The notes beneath the pieces were generated by a model. It did no database searches. It was not told the origin of the DNA and saw nothing but the letters and a program-made list of their open reading frames with translations. A stretch of DNA of 64,000 nucleotides, from positions 620,001 to 684,000 of the forward strand of contig NZ_JAYEES010000001.1 in NCBI RefSeq assembly GCF_034653275.1, in the 5' to 3' direction. This DNA comes from Nitrospirillum sp034653275 (GTDB taxonomy: Bacteria; Pseudomonadota; Alphaproteobacteria; Azospirillales; Azospirillaceae). Every line of letters begins with the position of its first letter. The first letter of the stretch is position 1. The position numbers and the translations under genes are program-made. Of this stretch, positions 16,131 to 25,085 are shown piece after piece.

Positions 16131-17684
16131 ATGCCGGGGTTGTTGAGCCGCATCATCGCCTGGTTTTCAGAAGGGCCGGCGCCCACCGCCGGCACGGGGC
16201 GTGTGACGGCTCCCAATCCCGATGCCGCCCTTGATCTGGACGCCGGCGATCCGGGCCCTGAAGAAGCCGTCTTCCGCCAGCGTCTCAAGGCCGTGCTGGG
16301 GCCGCGCAAGGCCGCCGCCGCCGGCTGCGTCCAGTTCGTCGGCCTAGAAAGCCTGAAGGAAAAGCTGGGGCCGCGCTGGAACGGGGTGCAGACCCGGGTG
16401 CACGGCATGATCGAGAAGCTGTTGCGCCAGAACCTGGCGGCGGATGACGTCTTTTACGGCTATGGCACCGAAACCTACGTGGTCGTTTTCGCCCGGCTGA
16501 CCCCCGTCCAGGCCGGCCTTGTGTGCGCCAAGGTGATGCAGGAGTTGCAGCGACTGCTGTTGGGCGAGCCCGACCTCGCCAGCATCGTCGTGCGCACGGC
16601 CGCGCGCGAGGCCTCGGGCGATCTCGTGCTGAAGCCCGAGCGGCTGGCCGACCTGCTGGCCAGGATGGCCGCGCACGCCCAACCCACGGCGCCGCTGGCG
16701 CCGGCCGGCGCGATGGAAGAAACGCCGGAACCGTCGCCGTCCCCGCGCCACCCTCCGGCGCCTCAGCCAACTTCACAGGCCCCCTTATCACAAGCTCAGG
16801 CCGCCGCCGCACTGGCCGAAATCGGGCGGGGGCAGGCCGTGGCCGCTGCCGCCGTCGCAGCCAAGGGCGGCGACGATGACCCCTGGGCCCATTTGCGGCC
16901 GGTGCTGGGCCCGCTGGAGGTGGTGTACCGCCCCGTGTGGGACGTGCGGGGCCAGGCGCTCAGCCTCTATATCGCCAGTCCCCGCCGCCAGCGGGTGGGG
17001 GGGCGCCAGCATGTTTATGGCTATGACACGCTGACGCCGCCGGCCGGCGGCGTCACCCCTGCCGGCACCGCCAACGGATTGCAGGAAATCCTGGACCTGG
17101 ACCGCGAGACCCTGCGCCAGGCGGTGGACGCCTATCTGGAGCTGTACGACAACCGCTTCCGCTATTACCTGGCCCTGCCGGTGCATTTCGAGACGCTGGC
17201 GGGAACCAGCCGCCGCCGCGCCTATCTGGACCTGGCCAGTCATATCCCGGCCCATCTGCGCCCCTTCATCACCTATCAGCTGATGGGGGTGCCGGACGGC
17301 GTGCCGGTGGGCCGGCTGACCGAGCTGGTCAGCGTCCTGCGGCCCCTGGGCCGGGGCGTGACGGTTTGCGCGGATTTGTCACCCCAGGCCCAGGCCACCT
17401 TCGCCGCCGCGGGCCTGAAGGGGGTGACCGTCTCCCTTGGCGGCACCGTCCCGCGCGGCCGGCTGATCCAGGATCTCTATCTCGCGGGGGCGGAGGCTCG
17501 CCGTCGCGGGCTGCACATCCTGGTTGACGGCATCGACACGCCGGATATGGAGCGGGTGGCGGAAGAGGCGGGCTGCACCTTCATGACGGGTGACCTGATC
17601 GGCCCGTGGGTGGATTTCCCGGGCCATGCCACCCGCCTGTCACGCTCCGACGTTCTCGACCAAGCCGTGCCGCTGGACCGTTGA
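16131..17684 (+). CDS. Degenerate GGDEF/EAL-like protein
   Basis: About 517 residues. The start at 16131 is chosen because GGAGG lies eight bases upstream; an ATG at 16116 is also in frame. Residues 40-185 look like a GGDEF-type fold: DDVFYGYGTETYVVVFARL sits where the GGDEF loop would be, but the signature is absent. A Pro/Ala/Gln-rich linker follows (about 185-245). Residues 250-515 resemble an EAL domain: VYRPVWDVRGQAL at the front and ILVDGIDTPDMERVAEEAGC then FMTGDLIGPW near the end match the AEGVE...GC...QGYLFG region, but the EAL metal-binding motif is missing. It is probably a c-di-GMP receptor or protein-interaction module, not an enzyme. It converges on an HD-GYP gene. Confidence 0.65.
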   Translation: MPGLLSRIIAWFSEGPAPTAGTGRVTAPNPDAALDLDAGDPGPEEAVFRQRLKAVLGPRKAAAAGCVQFVGLESLKEKLGPRWNGVQTRVHGMIEKLLRQNLAADDVFYGYGTETYVVVFARLTPVQAGLVCAKVMQELQRLLLGEPDLASIVVRTAAREASGDLVLKPERLADLLARMAAHAQPTAPLAPAGAMEETPEPSPSPRHPPAPQPTSQAPLSQAQAAAALAEIGRGQAVAAAAVAAKGGDDDPWAHLRPVLGPLEVVYRPVWDVRGQALSLYIASPRRQRVGGRQHVYGYDTLTPPAGGVTPAGTANGLQEILDLDRETLRQAVDAYLELYDNRFRYYLALPVHFETLAGTSRRRAYLDLASHIPAHLRPFITYQLMGVPDGVPVGRLTELVSVLRPLGRGVTVCADLSPQAQATFAAAGLKGVTVSLGGTVPRGRLIQDLYLAGAEARRRGLHILVDGIDTPDMERVAEEAGCTFMTGDLIGPWVDFPGHATRLSRSDVLDQAVPLDR

Positions 17685-17757
17685 GCGGTCCGTTGTCGGC
17701 GCTCGCCGGCACACGGCGCGGACCATGGCGCGCCAGTAGGGCGTCACAGGCGGGGCG

Positions 17758-18822
17758 TCACACCCCGACCTCAACCCGCAAGTCCAGCAATTCATTCAAA
17801 TGGGCCAGGACCAGGTCGACCAGCGCCGGGTCGAAGTGGCGGCCGGACTGGGCGCGCAGGTGGTCCGAGACTTGGTCCGCCGTCCACGGCTCTTTATAGG
17901 GACGGCGGGACAGCAGGGCGTCGAACACGTCGGCCACGGCGACGATGCGGCCGGACAGCGGGATGGCCTCGCCCGCCAGGCCTTGGGGATAACCGCTGCC
18001 GTCCCACTTTTCATGATGGGTGATGGCGATCTCGGCCGCCAGATCCAGGACGGGAATCCGGCTGCCGCTCAGGATGCTGGCGCCGGCGTCGGCGTGGGTC
18101 TTCATCACCTGCCATTCCGGGTCGGTCAGCCTCCCGGGCTTCAGCAGGATGGCGTCGGGAATGGCGACCTTGCCGATGTCGTGCAGCGGGGCGGCGCTGG
18201 CCAGCAGCTCGGCGTCCGGCTCCAACCAGCCGGCCAGGCGGGCGATGCGGCCGGACAGGGCGCCGATGCGGTTGACGTGGCGGCCGGTCTCATCATCCCG
18301 GAACTCCCCCACGGCGCACAGGCGCCGCACCACTTCCAGGTGGGTGTGCTCCAGGTCGCGGGTGCGCTGGGCCACGGCCGCCTCAAGGCGGCTGGCCTGG
18401 GTTTCCTTGTCACGCAGCAGCATCTGCAGTTCCAGCAGGTTCTGCACGCGGGCCAACATCTCCCACAAGGCGAAGGGCTTGGAAATGAAGTCACGGGCGC
18501 CAGCCTCCAGCGCCGCGCGGCGGGTCTGCTCATCGCCTTGCGCCGTCACCACCAGGATGGGCGGGCGCTGGCCCGGGCTCAGCGCATGGGCGGCGCGGAT
18601 GAAGGCGGGGCCATCCATGCCGGGCATACGGAAGTCCAGCAGGATCAGGTCCGGCGCCAGGGAACCGTACAGCGCCAGGCCTTCGCGCGGGTCGCAGGTG
18701 CCGGTGACGTTGGCGTAGCCGGCCGCGGCCAGCACGCCTTCCATCAATTCGACGTTGGCGGCCAGGTCATCCACCACCAGGATACGGGCGTTTTTGACCA
18801 GGTCGGTGGCGTCAAACGGCAT
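17758..18822 (-). CDS. Response regulator with HD-GYP phosphodiesterase domain
   Basis: A 354-residue RpfG-type regulator. The N-terminal receiver domain has the acidic pair in ILVVDDLAAN, the phospho-acceptor Asp in LILLDFRMPGMDG and Lys in FISKPFALWEM. A short coiled linker leads to an HD-GYP domain with HDIGKVAIPDAILLKPG and HHEKWDGSGYPQGL. HD-GYP domains hydrolyse cyclic di-GMP, and all key residues appear intact. Its start overlaps the end of the upstream MHYT histidine kinase by 11 bases, so the two are translationally coupled and the kinase is the likely phosphodonor. Confidence 0.92.
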   Translation of the reverse strand: MPFDATDLVKNARILVVDDLAANVELMEGVLAAAGYANVTGTCDPREGLALYGSLAPDLILLDFRMPGMDGPAFIRAAHALSPGQRPPILVVTAQGDEQTRRAALEAGARDFISKPFALWEMLARVQNLLELQMLLRDKETQASRLEAAVAQRTRDLEHTHLEVVRRLCAVGEFRDDETGRHVNRIGALSGRIARLAGWLEPDAELLASAAPLHDIGKVAIPDAILLKPGRLTDPEWQVMKTHADAGASILSGSRIPVLDLAAEIAITHHEKWDGSGYPQGLAGEAIPLSGRIVAVADVFDALLSRRPYKEPWTADQVSDHLRAQSGRHFDPALVDLVLAHLNELLDLRVEVGV

Positions 18823-20881
18823 CGACCGGCTCCATAGCGTCGGCCAAGGCCTCCATGAACTCTTGCACGTTCAAGGGCTTGGTCAGGTACCGGCGGAATC
18901 CGGCGCGCAGGCCCTTCTCTATTTCGCGGGGCAAGGCGTTGGCGCTCAACGCCAGGACGGGAATGCCGCGGGTCTCCTCCCGGTCCTGCAGCCGGGCCAG
19001 GACGTCGAAACCGCTCATGCCCGGTAGGTTGATGTCCAGCACGATGACGTCGGGCTGGTGGCCCATGGCCAGGTCCAGGCCCGTCACCGGGTCGGCGGCG
19101 ATCAGCAACTTGGTGTCTGGCACGGTCTCCATCAGGTCGCGCATCAGCTGGATGTTGGACGGGTTGTCCTCGACATACAGCATGGTGCGGGGCCGGGTCT
19201 GGGCCAGCGGGTTGTTTTCGGCCCCCGGCGCGCGCGGTTCGGGCGCCATGTTCAGGGCCACCGGAAGGCTGACGGTGAAGGTGCTGCCCTCGCCCAGCAC
19301 GCTGGCCACCTCGATCGTGCCGTCCATGGCGGACAGCAGCCGGCGGGTGATGGTCAGGCCGATGCCCGTGCCCGGAATGTCGCTGTATTCCTGGCCCAGG
19401 CGGTTGAAGGGCTGGAACAGGTCGCCCAGCTTGTCGGGCGCGATGCCTTCGCCCGTGTCCTGCACGGACAGCGACAGGCGACCCGGCGCCGGCGCGGCGC
19501 CCAGGGTGACGCGCACGGTGCCGCCGGGGCGGTTGTACTTAACCGCGTTGGATAGCAGGTTGCTGACCACCTGGATCAGGCGGGTGCGGTCGGCCAGGAC
19601 GGGCGGCGCCACCTCGGGCAAGACGGCGGCGATGGTCACCCGCGCCTTTTCCGCCACCGGCTGCAGGGCGTTCAGCACATCCTCCACCACCAGGCGGGGA
19701 TCGACCGGTTCCAGCGACAGCGTCAGCTGCCCGGCCTCGATGCGGGCCAGGTCCAGCACCTCGTCGATCAGGCGCAGCAGGTGGTTGCCATTCTTGACGA
19801 TCTGCTGGACGCCGCGCTCCTGCTTGGGCGTCATCGGCTCGCGCGCCTTGTTGTATTCCATCAGCTGGGCGAAGCCGAGGACGGCGTTCAACGGCGTGCG
19901 CAGTTCATGGCTCATGCTCGCCAGGAATTCGGACTTGGCCTGGTTGGCGGCCTCGGCCCGGCTGCGGGCGGCGGCCAGGTCGCGGGTACGCTCCGCCACC
20001 GCCTCCTCCAGCCCCTCGCGCACGCGCAGCAGTTCCTCCTCCGCCCGCCGGCGCTCCTCCACCTCCGCCTCCAGGGCGCGGTTGGCCGCCTTCAGGCGCT
20101 GGGCCTCGCGCTCCGCGGCGGCGTTCAGGCGGCGGTCGGCGAGCGCGGTCACCAGCGCCAGCATCAGCAGGCCATAGGTGGCACCGGCGACGATGATGGC
20201 CAGCGGCCCGCGATCCACATCCGCCGGGGCGGGGGCCAGCGGGTCCAGGGTCAGCACCGTGGCCGTCATGCCGGTGTAGTGCATGCCGCAGATGGCGACG
20301 CCCATGATCAGGGCGGCCAGTGCGCGGTGCCAGCCGTGCTTCAGGCTGACGGACAGCATCAGGGCCACCGTGGCGGCCGCCATGGCGATCAGGACGGACA
20401 GGGCGAACAGGCCGGGGCGGTAGGCGATCCGGCCCGGCACCTCCATCGCGGCCATGCCGGTGTAATGCATCACGGCGATGCCCAGGCCCACGACCGTGCC
20501 GGCCAGGGCGAAGCGGATGACGCTGTTGCGGCCATGGCGCACCGCCTCCAGGCCCAGGGCGACGAAAACGATGGCCGTCAGCAGCGACGCCAGGGTCAGC
20601 GTGGGTTCCCACGCCACGGGCAGGGCCACCTGGAAGGCCAGCATGCCGATGAAATGCATGGCCCAGATGCCGCCACCCAGCGCGCAGGCGGCGCCCAACT
20701 GCCAGGCCAGGCGCGACCGGCCCGTGGAGCCGGTCATGCGTTCCGCCATGTTCAGGGCGACGAAGGAGGCGAAGACGGCGGTCAGGTAAGACAGCAGCAC
20801 CAGCCACGGGTTGTGGCTGAAGGCGACACCTTGATCATCGGTGCTGAAGCATAAACCCGGGAAAACCACCCGCATAGACAT
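18812..20881 (-). CDS. MHYT-domain hybrid histidine kinase
   Basis: Membrane hybrid sensor kinase of 689 residues from the ATG at 20881 (a longer in-frame start at 20932 seems less likely). The N-terminal sensor has seven hydrophobic segments with the three MHYT signatures AMHFIGM, VMHYTGM and GMHYTGM, proposed in the family to bind copper and sense O2, CO or NO. A coiled coil (about 255-310) leads to the HisKA box SHELRTPLNAVLGFAQ near residue 322. The ATPase domain has N (LLSNAVKYN), G1 (DTGEGIAPDKL) and G2 (GTGIGLTITRRLL) boxes. The C-terminal receiver carries Asp near 613 in VIVLDINLPGMSG. The HD-GYP regulator follows with overlap. Confidence 0.92.
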   Translation of the reverse strand: MSMRVVFPGLCFSTDDQGVAFSHNPWLVLLSYLTAVFASFVALNMAERMTGSTGRSRLAWQLGAACALGGGIWAMHFIGMLAFQVALPVAWEPTLTLASLLTAIVFVALGLEAVRHGRNSVIRFALAGTVVGLGIAVMHYTGMAAMEVPGRIAYRPGLFALSVLIAMAAATVALMLSVSLKHGWHRALAALIMGVAICGMHYTGMTATVLTLDPLAPAPADVDRGPLAIIVAGATYGLLMLALVTALADRRLNAAAEREAQRLKAANRALEAEVEERRRAEEELLRVREGLEEAVAERTRDLAAARSRAEAANQAKSEFLASMSHELRTPLNAVLGFAQLMEYNKAREPMTPKQERGVQQIVKNGNHLLRLIDEVLDLARIEAGQLTLSLEPVDPRLVVEDVLNALQPVAEKARVTIAAVLPEVAPPVLADRTRLIQVVSNLLSNAVKYNRPGGTVRVTLGAAPAPGRLSLSVQDTGEGIAPDKLGDLFQPFNRLGQEYSDIPGTGIGLTITRRLLSAMDGTIEVASVLGEGSTFTVSLPVALNMAPEPRAPGAENNPLAQTRPRTMLYVEDNPSNIQLMRDLMETVPDTKLLIAADPVTGLDLAMGHQPDVIVLDINLPGMSGFDVLARLQDREETRGIPVLALSANALPREIEKGLRAGFRRYLTKPLNVQEFMEALADAMEPVDAV

Positions 20882-21190
20882 GCCCCCAAGTGTTCCGCGT
20901 GGCAAACGCGGACTGTAGGCGCCGAAACCCACCCCTCCGGCGCGTCGTGCTTCTTGGCGAAACCATCGGGTCGTGGCCGATGGTTCGGCTGGAAAACATT
21001 AAAGGACTATACCATCGTGCCGGTGGGGCACCATGCCTTGAATGCGTTATTGCCCGGGAACGGTATATAAAGCGTTACCGCCGTTGGCGGTCATGAGGGG
21101 CCATGGCCCGATGCCGCCCGTGCTCCACCCGTTCGCATGCGTCATCCATTCGCATGCGTCGCCACGGCCGTGCTGATGCCCGGCCGTCGC
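20882..21190. other. Intergenic region without a supported gene
   Basis: This 309-base gap lies upstream of the MHYT kinase and downstream of the DUF4870 gene (both minus strand). It should hold the kinase promoter. The only structure I see is a short direct repeat TTCGCATGCGTC at 21132-21143 and 21149-21160, each containing the palindrome GCATGC. Nothing coding is supported. Confidence 0.5.
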
Positions 21191-21547
21191 TTATATCACC
21201 CAGCCTTGGGGGTTCAGGATAGGCTTGGCGTCGATGGCGCGGGTCAGGGCCACGACCACCCGCACGACGGCCCAGATGCTGCCGATGAACAGGGTGATGA
21301 ATTCCATGCCCACCACCCGTAGCGCCAGGGCGCAGAGGGCGAACAGCACGCAAATCCAGAAGGTGCGGATGGCGAAGGTCATGTGGCCTTCGTAAATGGT
21401 GCCAGCGAAGTCCGGCCGCTTGACATAGGCCATGACCAGGCCCAGTGGGAACGCCCCGACCAGATAGAGCAGATGAACAAGGATGGACCACAGCCGGGCT
21501 TTGTCGCCTTCGGCAGGCGCGGTGGCGGGGGTCCCGGCAAGGCTCAT
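21191..21547 (-). CDS. Small membrane protein, DUF4870-like
   Basis: A 118-residue protein with a short Ala/Thr-rich N-terminus and three hydrophobic segments: LWSILVHLLYLVGAFPLGLV, FAIRTFWICVLFALCALAL and MEFITLFIGSIWAVVRVVVA. The arrangement, with the Lys/Arg-rich loop AYVKRPDF after the first helix, fits the DUF4870/TIC20-like small membrane family. Function is unknown. The start at 21547 follows AAAGGA; an upstream in-frame ATG at 21658 would lie in AT-rich non-coding sequence. Confidence 0.7.
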   Translation of the reverse strand: MSLAGTPATAPAEGDKARLWSILVHLLYLVGAFPLGLVMAYVKRPDFAGTIYEGHMTFAIRTFWICVLFALCALALRVVGMEFITLFIGSIWAVVRVVVALTRAIDAKPILNPQGWVI

Positions 21548-21868
21548 CACGCGTCCTTTTGAATTGGGTGAATACAAAATTAGGATTTCGGAACAGGAAT
21601 TCGGAAATATGGCTTCAGAATAGGCATTTGATGAAAGGGGCGGAATGGTCGCCGTCATTCCAGTATCGATACGTGCGGCGCACTTCTTGGAAAGTCATAT
21701 AGGGCAAATATGATCGCGCGCCACCGAATTTGAGAATTTAGTTTGGAAATTATGGGTTAGGTTGCAACATTAATTCATTAATGGGCAATTTTGTTTGATT
21801 TTGAGCTGCCGGATACTGTAAATCGCCGGTTAATGTGGTGATCCCACCTTGAAGGAGCAGCGTAGACG
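21548..21868. other. AT-rich intergenic region with divergent promoters
   Basis: This 321-base stretch between divergent genes is far richer in A/T than the flanking DNA (for example around 21560-21620 and 21715-21840). It presumably carries the promoters of the DUF4870 gene and the Gfo/Idh/MocA oxidoreductase. An AAGGAG ribosome site (21852-21857) precedes the start at 21869. No ORF, terminal repeats or transposase fragment is seen. Confidence 0.5.
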
Positions 21869-22909
21869 ATGATTGGCACCGCCCTGTGCGCCTATGGCCT
21901 GTCCGGCCGTGTGTTCCATGCCCCCCTCATCCTGGCGGAACCGGCCCTGTCGCTGCGCGCCATCCTACGGCGCTCCGGCGCCGATGGGGCGGAGCCGGCC
22001 GGCGCCCGCGTCGTGGCGGACTTCCAGGCCATCCTGGATGATCCGGCCATCGGGCTGGTGGTGGTCAACACGCCCAACGCCCTGCATTTCCCCATGGCCC
22101 AGGCGGCGTTGGCGGCGGGGAAGCACGTGGTGCTGGAAAAGCCCATGACCATCACCCTGGAAGAGGGGCGCCACCTGATGGCCCAGGCCAAGGCGGCGGG
22201 CCGCCTGCTGGCCGTATTCCATAACAAGCGCCTGGACGCCGAATACCTGACCCTGGGCCGTCATCTGGCCGCCGGCGACCTGGGCCGCCTGGTGGAGGTG
22301 GAATGGCACTACGACCGGTACCGCGCCCACGTGACGCACAAGGCCTGGAAGGAGGATGAGCAGCCGGGCGCCGGCACTTGGTTCGACCTGGGCATCCACC
22401 TGGTGGACGGCATGCTGCGCCAGTTCGGCCGTCCCCTGTCGGTGGCGGCAGAAATGCGCTCACTGCGCCGGGCGGAGGGGGCGACGGACTATTTCGATGT
22501 CCGTTTCCGCTATGCCGATCACCGGGTCATCCTGCGATCCAGCACCTATGTGCGCGAGCCGGGGCCGGTGCTGGCGGCCCATGGCGACAAGGGTTCCCTG
22601 GTCATTCCCAAGGGTGACGTGCAAGAGGCGCAAATGGCCGCCGGCGTGAAGCCCGGCGATGCCGGCTGGGCCGTGGTGACCACGCCCGCCCTGCTGCATA
22701 CCGAGCGCGCCGGCGCGGTGGTGCGGGAGGAGGTGGCGCTGGAGGCGGGCCGCTACCAGGACTTCTACCGCAACGTGGCCGACGCCCTGGCCGGCCGGGC
22801 GCCCCTGGCCTTCGGGCCGGAGCCGGCGTTCGAGGCCCTGGCCCTGGTCCATCGCGCCATCGAGGCGGCGCGCCAGCCTGGCCTGTCCTGCGACATCGCG
22901 TACGAATAG
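21869..22909 (+). CDS. Gfo/Idh/MocA-family NAD(P)-dependent oxidoreductase
   Basis: A 346-residue oxidoreductase of the Gfo/Idh/MocA fold. The N-terminal Rossmann domain starts IGTALCAYGLSGRVFHAPLI, where the glycine-rich loop reads YGLSGRVFHAP as in the YdgJ/YhhX subgroup. The family signature VVLEKPMTITLEEG contains the conserved Lys of EKP. The C-terminal alpha/beta domain includes GTWFDLGIHLVDGMLRQFG, whose D...H pair is typical of the active site. Members oxidise or reduce sugars, polyols or related hydroxy compounds; the substrate cannot be told. It is monocistronic, ending at a strong terminator. Confidence 0.85.
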   Translation: MIGTALCAYGLSGRVFHAPLILAEPALSLRAILRRSGADGAEPAGARVVADFQAILDDPAIGLVVVNTPNALHFPMAQAALAAGKHVVLEKPMTITLEEGRHLMAQAKAAGRLLAVFHNKRLDAEYLTLGRHLAAGDLGRLVEVEWHYDRYRAHVTHKAWKEDEQPGAGTWFDLGIHLVDGMLRQFGRPLSVAAEMRSLRRAEGATDYFDVRFRYADHRVILRSSTYVREPGPVLAAHGDKGSLVIPKGDVQEAQMAAGVKPGDAGWAVVTTPALLHTERAGAVVREEVALEAGRYQDFYRNVADALAGRAPLAFGPEPAFEALALVHRAIEAARQPGLSCDIAYE

Positions 22910-22934
22910 GCGCGCAAGGCGTTGATGAAATGGG

Positions 22935-22970
22935 AAAGGCCGGCATCGCGATCAGGCGATGCCGGCCTTT
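22935..22970. terminator. Bidirectional terminator hairpin between oxidoreductase and ohr
   Basis: A perfect 15-bp inverted repeat (AAAGGCCGGCATCGC / GCGATGCCGGCCTTT) closes a six-base loop between two convergent genes. A/T-rich ends on both arms let it act in both directions. Confidence 0.9.
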
Positions 22971-23011
22971 CCTTTCAGGCACCGGGAGGGGGCCGGCGCC
23001 TGGAAAACCCC

Positions 23012-23434
23012 TTAGGCGACGTTCAGGCGAACGTCCAGGTTGCCGCGAGTGGCGTGGGAGTAGGGGCACACGATGTGCGCCTGCTGCACCAAGCTGTTGG
23101 CGGTTTCGGCGTCGACGCCCGGCAGGGTGATGGTCAGGGCGACGTCCAGGCCGAAGCCGGTGCCATCCTCACGCGGGCCAATGCCCACCTGGGCGCTGAC
23201 GGTGGCGTTCTCCGGCACCTTCACCTTGGCCTTGCCGGCCACGAACTTCAGGGCGCCCAGGAAGCAGGCGGAGTAACCGGCGGCGAACAGCTGCTCGGGG
23301 TTGGTGCCGTTGCCGCCGGCGCCGCCCAACTCCTTGGGCGTGGTCAGCTTGACGTCCAGGATGCCGTCGACGGACTTGGCCTGGCCCTCACGGCCACCGG
23401 TGGCGGTGGCGGAAGTGGTGTAGAGGATGGGCAT
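23012..23434 (-). CDS. ohr: Organic hydroperoxide resistance protein Ohr
   Basis: Thiol peroxidase of the Ohr/OsmC family (140 residues) that reduces organic and fatty-acid hydroperoxides. The two catalytic cysteines are Cys57 in GYSACFLGAL and Cys123 in HIVCPYSHATRGN, with the supporting Arg15 (TGGREGQ) and Glu48 (NPEQLFAAGY). The start at 23434 is set by GGAG six bases upstream; the earlier Met codon at 23440 abuts that site, and longer in-frame starts would run into the operator. It is divergent from its regulator ohrR and probably repressed by it. Confidence 0.95.
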   Translation of the reverse strand: MPILYTTSATATGGREGQAKSVDGILDVKLTTPKELGGAGGNGTNPEQLFAAGYSACFLGALKFVAGKAKVKVPENATVSAQVGIGPREDGTGFGLDVALTITLPGVDAETANSLVQQAHIVCPYSHATRGNLDVRLNVA

Positions 23435-23523
23435 GATCATCTCCGTGGTTTCAACTGGTTGGGTCAACTTTTGGGGCCGGTCCCACCGAGGTTCGGCTGG
23501 GTCATCGGCGCCGGTGAGGTGAT

Positions 23524-23597
23524 AATTGCGCGATAACGAATTGCGCACAATTTGTTAGTCGACATAGTCGCTATGCGCAAATCGATTGCGCGCAATT
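23524..23597. promoter_or_regulatory. Candidate OhrR operators between ohr and ohrR
   Basis: Three copies of the motif ATTGCGC lie in the divergent intergenic region. AATTGCGC is at 23524-23531. AATTGCGCACAATT (23539-23552) is palindromic with one mismatch. ATTGCGCGCAAT (23585-23596) is a perfect 12-bp palindrome. Repeated palindromes between divergent ohr and ohrR are the usual arrangement for OhrR binding, so these are the likely shared operators. Confidence 0.6.
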
Positions 23598-23672
23598 CGT
23601 TGTTGGGTGCTAGCCTGCCGTAGATCGCGCGTCCGCTTCCCTGGGCGCCGCCGGAGAAGTGAGGGCGTCATC

Positions 23673-24194
23673 ATGGCCCAGGACCACCAGGACACCACGC
23701 ATCAAGGTATGGAGATGGCAGGCCCCGGCAAGCGGGCCGCCGACAAGGCCACCTTGCTGAGCAACCAGCTGTGCTTCAGCATCTATTCCGCCGCGCACCT
23801 GTTCAACCGCACCTATAAGCCGCTGCTGGACCGGCTGGGGCTCACCTATCCGCAGTACCTGGTGATGCTGGTGCTGTGGTCCGGGGACGGGCTGACGGTG
23901 AAGGCCATCGGGGAGCAGTTGGACCTGGATTCCGGCACCTTGACGCCCTTGCTGAAGCGGCTGGAGGCGGCGGGCCTGGTCAGCCGTCAGCGCGACCCGC
24001 AGAACGAACGCTTGGTGCGCGTCACCCTGACCCAGGCCGGACGCGCATTGCAGGATCACCTGGGCACGGTGCAGCAGGCGATCCTGTGCGCCACCGGTCT
24101 CAACCTGGATGGGCTGAAGGCGCTGAAGGCCCAGGTGGACGGGCTGCGCGCCGGCCTGGCGGCTAATCTCGGCCCGGCGGACCAGGACGGCTGA
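23673..24194 (+). CDS. ohrR: OhrR, peroxide-sensing MarR-family repressor
   Basis: MarR-family winged-helix regulator of 173 residues. The reactive cysteine is Cys34 in SNQLCFSIYSAAHLFNR, the hallmark of OhrR. A second cysteine, Cys139 (QQAILCATGLN), suggests the two-cysteine type in which peroxide causes an intersubunit disulfide. The DNA-binding region is LTVKAIGEQLDLDSGTLTPL, with the wing QRDPQNERLVRVTLT. The ATG at 23673 is chosen because upstream codons lie within the operator region and the family N-terminus is short. It is divergent from ohr. Confidence 0.93.
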   Translation: MAQDHQDTTHQGMEMAGPGKRAADKATLLSNQLCFSIYSAAHLFNRTYKPLLDRLGLTYPQYLVMLVLWSGDGLTVKAIGEQLDLDSGTLTPLLKRLEAAGLVSRQRDPQNERLVRVTLTQAGRALQDHLGTVQQAILCATGLNLDGLKALKAQVDGLRAGLAANLGPADQDG

Positions 24195-24197
24195 CGC

Positions 24198-25061
24198 CTA
24201 GCGGGCCAAAGCCTGCGCCATGTGGTCGAGAAACGCGCGGATGCGCGGTGTGCGTTGGGCGTCACGGTGCACGCCGGCCCAGATTTCGCGCGGCGGGGCC
24301 GGGGTCGGCGTGTCCACCGCCACCAATCCGCGCGCCTGGGCCATGACATGGGGCAGGGCGGCCAGGCCCGCGCCCCCGGCGCAGGCCACGGCCTGCAGGT
24401 CGCGGCTGTTGGTCCGCAGGGCATGCCGGGCATCAGGCGCCAGGGCCAGCAGCCAGGGCAGGTCGGCCAAGCCGCCGAAGCTCTCGTTCATCAGGATCAG
24501 GCTGTGGCCGGCGGCCCCCCGGGTGAAATCGGGCGCGCCGTGCCGGGCCAGGTACGCCGGCGCCGCGTAGAGGCCGAAGCCCACGGTGGCCACCCGGCGT
24601 TGCGCGATCTCGTTCTGGTCGAAGCGGTGGAAACGGAAGGCCACGTCCGCCTCCCGCCGGGTCAGGCTGTACAGCCGGGCGTCGGTCACCAGTTCCACCG
24701 TGATGCCGGGGTGGACGTCGTGGAACCGGGCCAACTGCGGGCCCAGCAGCCACTGCCCCACCCATTCCGGGGACGTGGCGCGCACCGCGCCCTCCAGTCC
24801 CACATCCAGGCCGGTGGCGGCCCGCTCCGCCGCCAGCGCCTCCGTCTCCATGCGCTCCGCCCCGGCCACCAAGCCGGTGCCCGCTTCGGTCGGGACGTAG
24901 CCCGCCGGTGTGCGCTGAAACAGGCGGGTGCCCAGCCGGGTCTCCAACGCCTCCAGCCGCCGCCCCACCGTGGGCTGGCTGACGCCCAATTGGCGGGCGG
25001 CGCCCGACAGGGTGCCCTGCCGGGCGATGGCCAGGAAATACCGCAGATCGTCCCAGTCCAT
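24198..25061 (-). CDS. LysR-family transcriptional regulator
   Basis: A 287-residue LysR regulator. The N-terminal winged helix is MDWDDLRYFLAIARQGTLSG followed by AARQLGVSQPTVGRRLEALE. The effector-binding domain runs from about residue 90 to the end. It is divergent from the alcohol-dehydrogenase-like gene at 25204; a LysR gene facing its target across a short spacer is the classic layout, so that gene is the likely target. It ends three bases from the ohrR stop (convergent). The inducer is unknown. Confidence 0.9.
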   Translation of the reverse strand: MDWDDLRYFLAIARQGTLSGAARQLGVSQPTVGRRLEALETRLGTRLFQRTPAGYVPTEAGTGLVAGAERMETEALAAERAATGLDVGLEGAVRATSPEWVGQWLLGPQLARFHDVHPGITVELVTDARLYSLTRREADVAFRFHRFDQNEIAQRRVATVGFGLYAAPAYLARHGAPDFTRGAAGHSLILMNESFGGLADLPWLLALAPDARHALRTNSRDLQAVACAGGAGLAALPHVMAQARGLVAVDTPTPAPPREIWAGVHRDAQRTPRIRAFLDHMAQALAR

Positions 25062-25085
25062 CGGCTTCTTCCCTCATCGACGTCC

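Noticed and set aside
21548..21868. AT-rich patch as a foreign insertion or IS remnant
   Set aside because: No ORF, terminal inverted repeats or target duplication. It is better explained as a divergent promoter region.
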